NCBI GenBank assembly: GCA_964485095.1
Contig: CAZAIB010000007.1
Coordinates: 32,504-96,503 of the forward strand
Reading direction: 5' to 3'
Origin: CAYNWT01 sp964485095
Lineage (GTDB): Bacteria; Planctomycetota; Planctomycetia; Planctomycetales; Planctomycetaceae
DNA: 64,000 nucleotides
Both the position numbers and the translations under genes were made by a program. Positions 53,464 to 62,941 of this stretch are shown here, piece after piece. How positions within the stretch are numbered: position 1 is the first letter of the stretch; each line of letters begins with the position of its first letter. The notes under the pieces were generated by a model that worked only from the letters and a program-made list of their open reading frames with translations, was not told the origin of the DNA and made no database searches.

Positions 53464-54378
53464 ATGGCTTACACGGCATTGGTGTTGATTGTAGCGGGTA
53501 TCGTGGCCGGCGAGTGCGGTCGTTTGTGGTGGTTCCTGGATTTGTTTGGTCACTTCCAGGTCCAGTACCTCGTCATTCTGGCTGGGCCGATTCTGTGGTT
53601 TGGGCTCAGGAAGAAAAAGAGACGCGTTGGGGTAGGGCTTGTCGCGTGCGCGTGGTTGCTGTGGCAAATTTCACCCCTGTGGCTGGACACTTCGCAGCAT
53701 TCGACTGGTAGTTCGAACCTGAAACTGATGTCGGTCAATGTCTACGCGGGCAATTCGGACTACGACGCGGTCTTGGATGTGGTTGGTATGGAACAGCCGG
53801 ACATTGTTGTGTTCCAGGAAGTCACTACTTCGTGGGCAGCGAAATTGAAGAGCCTTCGTGAGGTGTACCCACACTCGAAGATCGCTGCTCGGGAGGATGC
53901 ATTTGGGATGGCGATGTTTAGTCGGTTTCCATTCGAGACGGTTGAAACGAAGTTGGTTGGCCAGGTGCCCTGGATTGAAGCGACAGTGAACATTGAAGGT
54001 TCCAAAGTGACAGTGCTGTCCGCGCACACACTGCCCCCAATGGGTGGACAGTATTCAAAGAGGCGGAACGGCCAGTTGAAGTCGATCGTTGCGACTCAAA
54101 AGCGGGCGGCGGTGGCTGGGGTTCCGCTGATTGTTGCGGGCGACCTGAACTGCACTCCATGGTCACCGCATATGCGAGACGCTTTGCGGGACAGCAAATT
54201 GGTTAGCACGCGGCATGGGTTTGGGGTCTTGCCATCGTGGCCAGCCCGGCGGCCTGTGTTGTGGATTCCGATCGACCATGTTCTGGTTTCGCCGGAAATT
54301 GGTGTGGTTGATTTTCGGACTGGTGGGGAGACCGGTTCGGACCATCTGCCGGTGATTGTTGATCTGGTGCTGCAGTAG
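53464..54378 (+). CDS. Endonuclease/exonuclease/phosphatase family protein, membrane-anchored
   Basis: The 304-residue protein opens with two to three hydrophobic segments (~3-20, ~30-47, ~55-72). A full EEP domain follows: 'LMSVNVYAGNSDY', 'PDIVVFQEV', 'SAHTLPP', 'VAGDLNCTPWSP', 'PIDHVLVS' and 'GSDHLPVIVDL' supply the metal-binding Asn/Glu, the catalytic Asp/Asn/His and the final Asp-His. Members cleave phosphodiester or phosphomonoester bonds in DNA, inositides or sphingomyelin. With the membrane anchor and the catalytic domain probably outside, a phospholipid or external nucleotide substrate is plausible. It stands alone. Confidence 0.85.
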   Translation: MAYTALVLIVAGIVAGECGRLWWFLDLFGHFQVQYLVILAGPILWFGLRKKKRRVGVGLVACAWLLWQISPLWLDTSQHSTGSSNLKLMSVNVYAGNSDYDAVLDVVGMEQPDIVVFQEVTTSWAAKLKSLREVYPHSKIAAREDAFGMAMFSRFPFETVETKLVGQVPWIEATVNIEGSKVTVLSAHTLPPMGGQYSKRRNGQLKSIVATQKRAAVAGVPLIVAGDLNCTPWSPHMRDALRDSKLVSTRHGFGVLPSWPARRPVLWIPIDHVLVSPEIGVVDFRTGGETGSDHLPVIVDLVLQ

Positions 54379-54794
54379 CGGTGCGCTGGAGCCTGATTGG
54401 GCCGGTTCTACAGCCTGATCTCCCCCTGTCGACAATACTGTCTGTTCTATTAGTGAGTCTGCCGGTCAGGGCGCGGATGTTGAAAAACCCCAACCTGCCG
54501 GTACGCGGGTTTCGCGCGCTAAGGGATTCCCGTGGAAACAGAAAAAGTGCAGCCCTATTGCTGTCGAGTTGTGTTTAAGGGGTTAGAGATTGTGGTGAAC
54601 ACAGTCCTGACGTAAGGGAGATCAGGTTTCTGCCACGCTGTAACCGAGAGTATCAAAACGACGTAAATCGTTTAAAATGATCAGGATGCAGCAAAAAACA
54701 ACGTGGAATACCCGCTAACGGGCATCTACGATTGGGCAGCGTTCCACAGAGTCCTCCCCCCTAAACCCACCTCATTGCTACCGGAAGCAACGTT
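54379..54794. other. Gene-free region upstream of the type II secretion operon
   Basis: These 416 bases hold no convincing gene or tRNA. The visible structure is a perfect inverted repeat AAACGA-N6-TCGTTT (54656-54673) directly abutting a TAAAAT (54673-54678) that could be a -10 box. No matching -35 element is obvious. Confidence 0.45.
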
Positions 54795-57700
54795 ATGAGC
54801 TCAGTTCGTCGCTCAATTCTCACAGGGATTGCCATCGCGTCGGTGATTTCGTTCATTGGTGCACAAGCTGTATCCCAGAGTACTAACAGCACACTCGGAG
54901 AACTCAAGAAAGAGTCGGTCCAGCGAAGTCTGGATATGAGCGACAAGCAGATTGAGGACCTGGACGAGGTTTCGAAAAACGCGAAGCCCGACTTCAGGAA
55001 GATGTTGGGTGAACTTCGGGACGCCAAAGACGACGCAGCCAAAGATGCGATTCGTGAAGCGTACAAAACCAACACGGTGAAAATGCGTGAAGACGCGTCT
55101 ACGAAGGCTTACGACATCCTAAGCGATGAGCAGAAGGGCAAGCTTAGCGAATTACTGATTAAGCGGGACGGCGTATCGGCTTTGTTGCAGAACTCAGTAG
55201 CGACGCAGTTGAAGCTATCAAAAGAGCAGCAAGAGAAGATCAAAACCTCTCTGTCAGAGCGTCGGGCGAAGAGGCGGAGCAGCGATTACCTAAAAGAGCT
55301 TCAAGGCGCGACAAGTCGCGAAGAGCGACAGAAAATTGAAGCCAAGTTAGATGGAGAGACTTTGGCGAACCTGTCTGCTGGTCAACGCAAGACATGGGAC
55401 AGCTACCTTAACGTGTCGGCTGTCGCTTCGAACTCGCCACGACGTCGAGGAGGCACAGGTTCTCCAGTTGCGGCGGGAACATCGACTGCTTCAACCGAAC
55501 CAGCGTCAATTTCCTTTGGTTCCGCTGATGAAGATGAGAACGAAGACCACAGCGACAAGCCGTTCTCGTTCAACAGTAAAGGGGCTCCATGGTCCATGGT
55601 TCTGCAGGTCTTTGCAGACCGCGCTAACCTGACACTGGACATGCATGCTGTTCCGCCAGGAAGTTTCACTCACACTGATTCAACGAAGTACACGCCGCGT
55701 AAGGCGTTGGACATCATGAATGGTTCACTGCTTCGCGAAGGTTATCTGACGGTTCAGAAGGATAACTTCATGATCGTGTGGAAGTTCGATGATGGCCTGC
55801 CGCCAAGTCTTGTTCCGGAAGTGTCACCGGAAGAGCTCATCGAGAATTACTCGGACATCGACAACCAACTTCTAACAGTGGCTTTCAAGATGGAGAGCGG
55901 CGATGTCGAGCAGGTTGCTCGTGAAGTTGACCTGATGCTTGATCCGTACCCGTTTGTTCGGATTGCGGCTTTGACTGGTTCCAACACTTTGATTGTGACC
56001 GACCTGTGCAGCAATTTGCGTAAGGTGAAGCGGATTATCGATGAGTCCACGGGCAAAATTGTATTCAAGCAGTTCGGGATTAAGAACATGAGTGCTGATG
56101 AGGCCAGTGTGCTGGTTCGTCAGCAACTTGGTTTGCCACCGTCAGCAACAAACGTCTCAGAGAACCGTTCTCGACGAACTACTACAACGCAGGCGACGGA
56201 ACTTACCGTTACTCCTGACAATCGAACAAACAGCCTGTTGGTCTCAGCGACTGGACAGCAGTTGAAGCGCGTTGAGGAGATTCTTGCGGCTGTCGATGTG
56301 AACGAAGATGCAGACGGCAACATGCTGGGTGGCCGCGGTAGCAATGTTCCGATCCTGGAGGTCTACACCATGGTGTCTGCCAATGTGACGGAAGTTGGCA
56401 AGACTATCGAAATACTGATGCCTGGCCGGATCGTAAACGAAGATGTGCGAGCCAGGGCGCTGCACATTAAAGCGATCCCTAGAGAGCAAGAAGAGATTCG
56501 GCAGCTGATTACTAAGCTGGATCAGGGCGGTGGCGGAGAGGGTGCCACAGATGTGATTGCCTTGAAGAAGATGGACCCGGTTCAGGCTCAGCAAATGCTG
56601 ACTACGATGTTTGCCAAAGAAGCGGACGGTGGTCCAGTGATTATGGCTCAGCCGTACGAGCGGCTGCTGATTTGCCGCGGTAACTCAGACCAGCTCAATC
56701 AGATCAAGGCCGTTTTGCTGAAAATGGGCGAGGACGGTACCAGAGCCACGCAGACAGAGATGGCGAAAGGGTCCGTGCGAAGGTTCTCGATGGGAGGCCG
56801 CGATCCCGAGCGGGTGATGCGAGTCATGCAGGAGATGTGGTCTTCGCCAAGATCGAATCCAATCCGATTGGTGGTGCCATCTCAGCAAAGCCCGGTGAAG
56901 GGTTCCGTTGTCCCGGGTCGTAGCTTGCAGGACTCATTCCGTCCATCACAGCCTGCTCCGCAAGCACCGGCTGCGGGTAGCGGAACAAAGTCGCGTACGA
57001 CAATGAACTCGTCTGCGGCGGACTACGCGTTCACCGCTCTGTTTCAGGATGAAGAACAGGAAAACGACGCATTGCTGAATCAGTTTAGTGCTTTGGTGGG
57101 AACTCCCAAAGCAGAGACCAAGATGGTTGGTGATCCGGAAAAGCCCGAAGTGATGGTAACGTACCAGGGCGACACACTCATCGTTAGTTCGGACGACAGC
57201 GCTGCTTTGGCTCGTGCTGAAGAGATGATGGACATACTTAACCAAACCATGCCGGTTCGGAATAGCTGGACCATTTTCTATCTCACGTCGGCTGATTGCA
57301 CTGAAGCGGCCGCAATGTTGGAACAGCTGTTTCCGACCAGTTCTGTTTCCAACACAGCAACTGATTCGGGCGGTGTGGTGGGTGGCCTGACAAGCGGTCT
57401 GTCCAGTTTTGGTAGCTCGCTGATGGACATGACTGGTTTGAACACAATCGGTACCGGTCCACAGTCGCTGCGGATTGTTCCGGACGTTCGAGCCAACTCG
57501 CTAATGGTTGCAGGTCCTCCGTACCTGGTTGGTGAAGTTGAAGAGATGTTGCGAGTTCTGGATATGTCAGAACTGCCGCAGTCAGGTCGCGATCTGACAC
57601 CGCGAGCACCTATTCACCTGAAGCACGCGGATGCGACGATTGTTGGTGACAAGGTCAGAGAGTTGTTCAAGACATACCTTGAGCCACAGCGGGCACAGGG

Positions 57701-58250
57701 GGCTCAGTCGAACAATCCATTCAGCGCGTTGATGGGCGGTGGCGGTGGTGGCGGCGGTGGTCGAGGCCAAACGACTCCGGTTCGACTAGCGATTACGATC
57801 GATCAAAACAGCAACCGCATTTACTGTTCGTGCAGCGAACAGGTCTACCAGGAAGTTCGCGGCGTCTGTGAATCGATGGATCAATTCGTGGCTGAAGCGA
57901 AGCCGGGAATTAAGATCTTCACGCTGAGAAGTGCCAACGCCAAGAAGGCGGTCGAGACTATCACTTCAATGCTGCCTCGAGCTCAAATGAATGGTGCTGG
58001 CGGAAGCAATCGTGGTGGTAGTGCCAGTACGACAGACGCAGCGAGGGCTCAGCAGGATCGGCTTAATCAGCTGAGAGCAGCCGGCGCGTTTGGCGGTGGA
58101 TTCGGCGGCAACACAGCAGGCCGAGGAGGTGCTGGTCGCGGCGGTGCAACAGGCGGTCGCGGTGGCACAACTGGTGGTCGCGGCGGAGCAACCGGCGGCG
58201 GACGTGGTGGTGGAGGCGGCGGACGTGGAGGAGGACGCGGCGGACGCTAG
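54795..58250 (+). CDS. Secretin N-domain protein without a visible barrel domain, RGG-rich C-terminus
   Basis: The 1151-residue protein has a signal peptide ('ILTGIAIASVISFIGAQAVS'), then ~180 residues of charged helix and a Ser/Pro linker. A chain of secretin N1-type domains follows (~255-1060, 'FKQFGIKNMSADEASVLVR', 'ALKKMDPVQAQQMLTTMF', 'VPDVRANSLMVAG', 'IKIFTLRSANAKKAVETI'). Instead of the expected C-terminal secretin barrel with its V-P-x-L-G-D-I-P motif, the protein ends in a 70-residue Gly/Arg tail of G-G-R-G-G repeats. It is the first gene of the T2SS operon, where gspD belongs, but how it could form a pore is unclear. A split secretin with the barrel elsewhere is the alternative. Confidence 0.8.
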   Translation: MSSVRRSILTGIAIASVISFIGAQAVSQSTNSTLGELKKESVQRSLDMSDKQIEDLDEVSKNAKPDFRKMLGELRDAKDDAAKDAIREAYKTNTVKMREDASTKAYDILSDEQKGKLSELLIKRDGVSALLQNSVATQLKLSKEQQEKIKTSLSERRAKRRSSDYLKELQGATSREERQKIEAKLDGETLANLSAGQRKTWDSYLNVSAVASNSPRRRGGTGSPVAAGTSTASTEPASISFGSADEDENEDHSDKPFSFNSKGAPWSMVLQVFADRANLTLDMHAVPPGSFTHTDSTKYTPRKALDIMNGSLLREGYLTVQKDNFMIVWKFDDGLPPSLVPEVSPEELIENYSDIDNQLLTVAFKMESGDVEQVAREVDLMLDPYPFVRIAALTGSNTLIVTDLCSNLRKVKRIIDESTGKIVFKQFGIKNMSADEASVLVRQQLGLPPSATNVSENRSRRTTTTQATELTVTPDNRTNSLLVSATGQQLKRVEEILAAVDVNEDADGNMLGGRGSNVPILEVYTMVSANVTEVGKTIEILMPGRIVNEDVRARALHIKAIPREQEEIRQLITKLDQGGGGEGATDVIALKKMDPVQAQQMLTTMFAKEADGGPVIMAQPYERLLICRGNSDQLNQIKAVLLKMGEDGTRATQTEMAKGSVRRFSMGGRDPERVMRVMQEMWSSPRSNPIRLVVPSQQSPVKGSVVPGRSLQDSFRPSQPAPQAPAAGSGTKSRTTMNSSAADYAFTALFQDEEQENDALLNQFSALVGTPKAETKMVGDPEKPEVMVTYQGDTLIVSSDDSAALARAEEMMDILNQTMPVRNSWTIFYLTSADCTEAAAMLEQLFPTSSVSNTATDSGGVVGGLTSGLSSFGSSLMDMTGLNTIGTGPQSLRIVPDVRANSLMVAGPPYLVGEVEEMLRVLDMSELPQSGRDLTPRAPIHLKHADATIVGDKVRELFKTYLEPQRAQGAQSNNPFSALMGGGGGGGGGRGQTTPVRLAITIDQNSNRIYCSCSEQVYQEVRGVCESMDQFVAEAKPGIKIFTLRSANAKKAVETITSMLPRAQMNGAGGSNRGGSASTTDAARAQQDRLNQLRAAGAFGGGFGGNTAGRGGAGRGGATGGRGGTTGGRGGATGGGRGGGGGGRGGGRGGR

Positions 58251-58334
58251 TCTGTTGTTGGCACTGTCGGATGGACGGAGCGCAATTGATCTGGAGGGAA
58301 ATCCAGAACGCATAGAATCGTTGGTAAGCCACTC

Positions 58335-60023
58335 ATGGATATTGGTCAGATACTTGTTCAGCACGGTGTTATCACCGACGAACAGCTTAACGTCGCACGC
58401 GACGCCGCGAACGGCAATGCCGATCGTTTAGATCGTGTTGTCGTTCAGATGGGGCTTGCTCCTGAAGACACGACGCTGAAAGCGCTGTGTGAAGAATTCG
58501 GGATTCGCTACATCGACCTGGAAGACGTCACAGTTGACGACGAGTTGCTGGGTAAGTTTCCGACGACCGCAATTTTTCGCCACTCAATCCTACCGCTTCA
58601 TGAAAGCAACGGCCGAGTCGTTGTGGCGACCGGAGATCCACTGGATCTGGACGGGTTGGACGAACTGAGTTCAGTAAGTGGGTTCCGCTTGGAGCCCGTC
58701 GTCACGCGTAGTGACGAACTGGACGCGTTGATTAAAGACCGATTGGGTGTCGGTGGTGACACGATTAACGCCCTGGTTCAGCAGCGTGCTGACGATGGCG
58801 TTGAGTTGCTGGAGGAACTGGACGAAGTTGACAGCGAACTTGCTGAAGACGCGTCGGCTCCATCGGTTATTCGGTTGGTCAACGAGCTTCTGATTGAAGC
58901 TTTGGAGATGGGGGCGAGTGACGTCCACATCGAACCATCTGAGCAGGGTTTGACTGTCCGCTTCCGTGTGGACGGTATGTTGCGACTGCAGCCGGTTCCG
59001 CCAGAGATCAATCACTTCTACTCAGCGATTGTCACGCGACTAAAAATCATGTCGCACCTGAACATCGCTGAAAAACGGCTGCCTCAGGACGGTCGAATTA
59101 AGCTGCGAGTTTCCGGTCGAGAAATCGATGTTCGTGTCTCTGTCATCCCGATGATCTTCGGCGAAGGCATCGTGATGCGTATCCTGGACAAGGACAAGAT
59201 GGTCTTCAATCTGAAGGCTATCGGTATGCCGGACAATACCTACGATCCGTTCACGGATCTCATCAGCATGCCGCACGGTATTGTGCTGGTGACCGGGCCG
59301 ACCGGTAGTGGTAAGTCAACCACGCTGTATTCGGCGTTGAACGAAATTAAGAACCCGACCACGAAGATCATCACGGTTGAAGATCCGGTCGAGTATCACA
59401 GTAACGGCATCAGCCAGATTCAGGTTCATTCTCGAATCGGCCTGACATTCGCGGCCGGCCTGCGAAGTATTCTGCGTCACGACCCTGACGTAATTCTAAT
59501 CGGGGAAATTCGAGACAACGAAACGGCTCAAAGTGCGATTCAGGCTTCTCTGACTGGTCACCTTGTTTTCAGCACGCTTCACACCAACGACGCCTCCAGC
59601 GCGTTTACGCGACTGATTGATATGGGGGTCGAACCGTACCTTGTTGCGAGTACGGTGGAAGGCATTCTTGCTCAACGCCTGATTCGTCGGTTGTGCAAGC
59701 ATTGCAAACGCGAAGTCGCGTCAAAAAATGCGGATTTGCCGAAAGACTTCCACGGCGAATGGCCGGACTCGGTATTCGAAGCCGGTGCGTGTCGGGAATG
59801 CCGAGAGACAGGCTACTCGGGTCGAATCGGTATCTACGAACTGCTTCGAACCGACGAAGTGATTCGAAACCTGTGCGCTGAGAACGCCAGTGCCGGAGCA
59901 ATTAGGAATCAGGCAACCAAACAGGGCATGATTTCATTACGTGGTAGCGGTCTTGAGAAAGTCGCGTTGGGAATCACCAGCCTGGAAGAAGTCATGCGAG
60001 TGACACGCGGAGACGTATCATAG
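58335..60023 (+). CDS. gspE: Type II secretion ATPase GspE
   Basis: The 562-residue cytoplasmic ATPase has an N-terminal GspE/MshE domain (~1-150), then the motor: Walker A 'GPTGSGKSTTLYSAL' (K327), Asp box 'ITVEDPVEY', Walker B 'LIGEIRDNETA', His box 'TGHLVFSTLHTNDA'. A C-terminal zinc element follows, with C-K-H-C-K then C-R-E-C-R-E-T-G-Y-S-G-R. It powers pseudopilus assembly. The start is an ATG 85 bases after the secretin-like gene. PilB is similar, but the downstream pseudopilin set supports GspE. Confidence 0.94.
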   Translation: MDIGQILVQHGVITDEQLNVARDAANGNADRLDRVVVQMGLAPEDTTLKALCEEFGIRYIDLEDVTVDDELLGKFPTTAIFRHSILPLHESNGRVVVATGDPLDLDGLDELSSVSGFRLEPVVTRSDELDALIKDRLGVGGDTINALVQQRADDGVELLEELDEVDSELAEDASAPSVIRLVNELLIEALEMGASDVHIEPSEQGLTVRFRVDGMLRLQPVPPEINHFYSAIVTRLKIMSHLNIAEKRLPQDGRIKLRVSGREIDVRVSVIPMIFGEGIVMRILDKDKMVFNLKAIGMPDNTYDPFTDLISMPHGIVLVTGPTGSGKSTTLYSALNEIKNPTTKIITVEDPVEYHSNGISQIQVHSRIGLTFAAGLRSILRHDPDVILIGEIRDNETAQSAIQASLTGHLVFSTLHTNDASSAFTRLIDMGVEPYLVASTVEGILAQRLIRRLCKHCKREVASKNADLPKDFHGEWPDSVFEAGACRECRETGYSGRIGIYELLRTDEVIRNLCAENASAGAIRNQATKQGMISLRGSGLEKVALGITSLEEVMRVTRGDVS

Positions 60024-60090
60024 GGGAAGTAGGTCAGGCTTTTGCCTGGCGTCCTACTCCGTCAGCACAGCCTGACTGAGACAAGAAACT

Positions 60091-61299
60091 ATGCCAGATT
60101 TCAATTACACCGCCCGAGAAGCAACCGGAGCTCAAGTTACGGGAACGCTGACTGCCGGTTCCGAACAGGAAGCCCTCAGCAGCCTCGCCGCGCGCGCGCT
60201 GTTTCCGGTGAAGATTGATATGGCACAGGAATCTGTGTCACAGGCGAAGCAGTCCGGGCGGCGCGTTGCATCGAAGCATTTGACTCCGTTTTACAGTCAA
60301 CTGGCTGACTTGTTGAAGTCGGGCGTGCCGTTGCTGCGGTCGCTGCAGTTGCTGGAAGGGCAGTCTTCCAATCCTGCTTTGAAGTACGTGATTAACGATG
60401 TGAAAGACCAGGTCGCTGAAGGTACGCGACTTTACGATGCGATGCGAAAGCATCCCAGGGTCTTCAACGAACTTGCGGTCAGTATGGTCCGAGCCGGTGA
60501 AGAAGGAAGCTTCCTGGAAGATGTGCTGAAACAAATCGCCACGTTCAATCAGCACCAGGAAGAACTCAAAGGCAAAGTTGTCGGAGCGATGGTTTACCCC
60601 GCGTTCCTCATGACGGTCGGAACCATCATCGTCATCGTGATGTTGGTGAAGTTTGTTCCCGAATTCGCCGGCATGTTCAGCTCGATGGAAGAAAAGGGAA
60701 CGCTGCCGTGGGCGACGACCACATTGATGGGTATGAGCGAGTGGTTACAGACCAAGTGGCTCTTGCTTGTGGTGGTGCTGGGAGCCGCGATCTTTGCTGC
60801 TGTGCAGTACCTGAAGACCGATGACGGTCGTTCCAACTTCGACAGGTTCCGTCTGCGATGCCCCGGCATCGGTGGAATTGTTCGCAGTCTGGCGATTGCC
60901 CGGTTCACTCGAATTCTCGGAACGCTGTTGAAGAACGGTGTCCCGATTCTGCAGTCGCTTCGTATTGCCAAGGACGCAACAGGCAACCGCGTTCTAAGTG
61001 AAACAATTGGTAATGCGGCCGACAACGTTTCAGGCGGTAAAAACCTGGCTGACCCACTGCGAGCCAGTGGTGAGTTCCCACGTGAGGTTGTGGAAATGAT
61101 CTCTGTCGGGGCCGAGGCGAACAATCTGGAAAACGTCCTGATTGATATCTCTGACAACCAGGAACGGAAGACAAATACTCAACTGGAGCTGTTCGTTAGG
61201 CTGTTGGAACCAATGATGTTGTTGGTGATGGCGGCCCTGGTTGTGTTTGTGATTGCAGCGTTGCTGTTGCCGGTCTTGCGGATGTCACAAGGCTTTTAG
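60091..61299 (+). CDS. gspF: Type II secretion inner-membrane protein GspF
   Basis: The 402-residue platform protein has two T2SSF domains (~70-195, 'FYSQLADLLKSGVPLLRSLQLLEG', and ~275-395, 'RFTRILGTLLKNGVPILQSL'). Membrane segments lie at ~170-190, ~220-240 and ~370-395. The N-terminus ('MPDFNYTAREATGAQVTGTL') is characteristic. It links GspE to the pseudopilus. Confidence 0.94.
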   Translation: MPDFNYTAREATGAQVTGTLTAGSEQEALSSLAARALFPVKIDMAQESVSQAKQSGRRVASKHLTPFYSQLADLLKSGVPLLRSLQLLEGQSSNPALKYVINDVKDQVAEGTRLYDAMRKHPRVFNELAVSMVRAGEEGSFLEDVLKQIATFNQHQEELKGKVVGAMVYPAFLMTVGTIIVIVMLVKFVPEFAGMFSSMEEKGTLPWATTTLMGMSEWLQTKWLLLVVVLGAAIFAAVQYLKTDDGRSNFDRFRLRCPGIGGIVRSLAIARFTRILGTLLKNGVPILQSLRIAKDATGNRVLSETIGNAADNVSGGKNLADPLRASGEFPREVVEMISVGAEANNLENVLIDISDNQERKTNTQLELFVRLLEPMMLLVMAALVVFVIAALLLPVLRMSQGF

Positions 61300-61406
61300 T
61301 ACACCAATTGAAGTTTCTGCCGGAACCACAATTGTTCCAGCGTGTTTAGTCCATAGTTGTTACAGATTTGCAGCGTTGCTGCGTTCAGATTGAGGGGTTC
61401 AATCCA

Positions 61407-61871
61407 ATGAAGAAACGAGTTGTAGAAGTTCAGCGCCAACGCGGCGGTTTTACGCTGCTGGAACTGCTCATTGTGCTGGCAATTATCGTTGTCATCGCCG
61501 CGATGGTCGTGCCGAACCTAATCGGCCAACGAGACATCGCGCAGGTTCGTGCGACGCAGACTGCTATCACCACTGTTGAGAGTCAGTTGAAGATGTACAA
61601 CGCCAACCGTGGTAGTTACCCGGCAGGTGGTCCGGACATCCTTGTGGCGTTGACTCAGTCGTCTGAGTACCTGGGTCGCCAGGAACAGCCTTACCTTGAG
61701 CGTCCTGCACTTGATGCGTGGAACCAGCCTTTGAACTACGAATGGCCAAACACAAAGAGCGAGAACAACAAGTTCAAGCCAGCGATTTGGTCAAACGGTC
61801 CGGATGGTCGTAACGACGACGGCGGCGGTGATGACATCAACAACTGGACCATTACGCAGCCCAGTAACTAG
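61407..61871 (+). CDS. gspG: Major pseudopilin GspG
   Basis: The 154-residue protein has the prepilin site 'GGFTLLELLIVLAIIVVIAA', cleaved by a prepilin peptidase between G and F with Glu at mature +5. The C-terminal globular part ('GPDILVALTQS', 'DAWNQPLNYEWPN', 'WSNGPDGRNDDGGGDDINNW') has the calcium-binding GspG form. The ATG at 61407 has GAGGGG nine bases upstream; a TTG at 61368 is not supported. Confidence 0.94.
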   Translation: MKKRVVEVQRQRGGFTLLELLIVLAIIVVIAAMVVPNLIGQRDIAQVRATQTAITTVESQLKMYNANRGSYPAGGPDILVALTQSSEYLGRQEQPYLERPALDAWNQPLNYEWPNTKSENNKFKPAIWSNGPDGRNDDGGGDDINNWTITQPSN

Positions 61872-61886
61872 GTTGGTAAGTCGGTT

Positions 61887-62498
61887 ATGAAGCGATGCCC
61901 AACATCTCAACTTAACGCTGCATCAGCTCAGTCCGGCCTGCGAGCCGGACTGACGCTGTTTGAAGTTTTGATTGTCATGGGCATCCTTATTTTTGCTGCG
62001 TCGATAACGGTTCCTGTCGTTCAGGATGCTTACGCCGTCCGACTGTTGGAGGAAGGCGGCGAACAAGTGAGGCAGGCGATCTCTCAGGGACGCGGCTTCG
62101 CGATCAGATCGGGACTGGTGTACGAGTTCCGGTTCGAACCGGGTAAGAGCCGTTTCATTATGCTGCCAAATCCGGCAGATGTGCCTGAGACAACTGAAGA
62201 CAACAAGTACTTCGGCTTGTGGGGTGACCTCGGCGAAGGCTTTGAGTTTCGCGAGGAACTTGATTCAGCCGGGACCGGCGAACAGTTGTCGCCGGAGTGG
62301 TTTGAATCGATTGAGGGCGGTGGTGAATTGTCCGGTGGTTCCTGGTCGGATCCGGTCGAGTTTAGCTTTGAAGGAAATGCCCGGGACGCGTTTGTCTACA
62401 TGTTGGATTCACAGAAACGTTCTGTGCGTATCGACATTCGTGGTTTGACTGGTGCAGTGAACGTATCCCGGGTCTCGTGGGAGGCGGTTGGACAATGA
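61887..62498 (+). CDS. Minor pseudopilin, GspH-like
   Basis: The 203-residue prepilin-like protein is processed at 'AGLTLFEVLIVMGILIFAAS' (Glu +5 present). A beta-rich body follows with 'AISQGRGFAIRSGLVYEFRFEPG', similar to GspH. Its position after gspG supports this. It overlaps the next gene by ATGA. Confidence 0.8.
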   Translation: MKRCPTSQLNAASAQSGLRAGLTLFEVLIVMGILIFAASITVPVVQDAYAVRLLEEGGEQVRQAISQGRGFAIRSGLVYEFRFEPGKSRFIMLPNPADVPETTEDNKYFGLWGDLGEGFEFREELDSAGTGEQLSPEWFESIEGGGELSGGSWSDPVEFSFEGNARDAFVYMLDSQKRSVRIDIRGLTGAVNVSRVSWEAVGQ

Positions 62499-62941
62499 TC
62501 CGTCACCAAAGACAACAACCTAAGACACACGCTTGTGCTCGAAACGGCTTGACGATCCTCGAAGTGCTTTTGGCTTTGGGGATTTTCCTGGCTTCCGCGA
62601 CCATCGTTACGGACTTGCTGGGCACCGGTACCCGTGCTTCGGTTGAAGGTCGTTTGCGCAGTCAGATGGCGTTACTTGCTGAATCACAGATGGCGGAAGC
62701 AGGCGCCGGTATTCTGGAACTGAATTCCGTTAGTAGCCAGTCGTTCGAGACTGGTGTGGAGGTCGACGAGAGTCTGACCTGGTCCATGGACGTTGAAGAC
62801 GGTGATGGCGATTTGCTAACGGTTACGGTCACGGTCGAACACACAAACGACCAGGACGATGTCGATCAAAGTTTTTCGCTGACTCGCATGATGCGAGATC
62901 CGCAGATTTGGCTTGACGCTGCTGAGGACGAAGAAGAATGA
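62495..62941 (+). CDS. Minor pseudopilin, GspI-like
   Basis: The 148-residue protein begins 'MIRHQRQQPKTHACARNG' with prepilin site 'NGLTILEVLLALGIFLASAT'. The mature part is small and acidic and ends 'AEDEEE'. The ATG at 62495 overlaps the preceding stop. It fits the gspI position; size and 'ESQMAEAGAGIL' are compatible. Confidence 0.78.
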   Translation: MIRHQRQQPKTHACARNGLTILEVLLALGIFLASATIVTDLLGTGTRASVEGRLRSQMALLAESQMAEAGAGILELNSVSSQSFETGVEVDESLTWSMDVEDGDGDLLTVTVTVEHTNDQDDVDQSFSLTRMMRDPQIWLDAAEDEEE

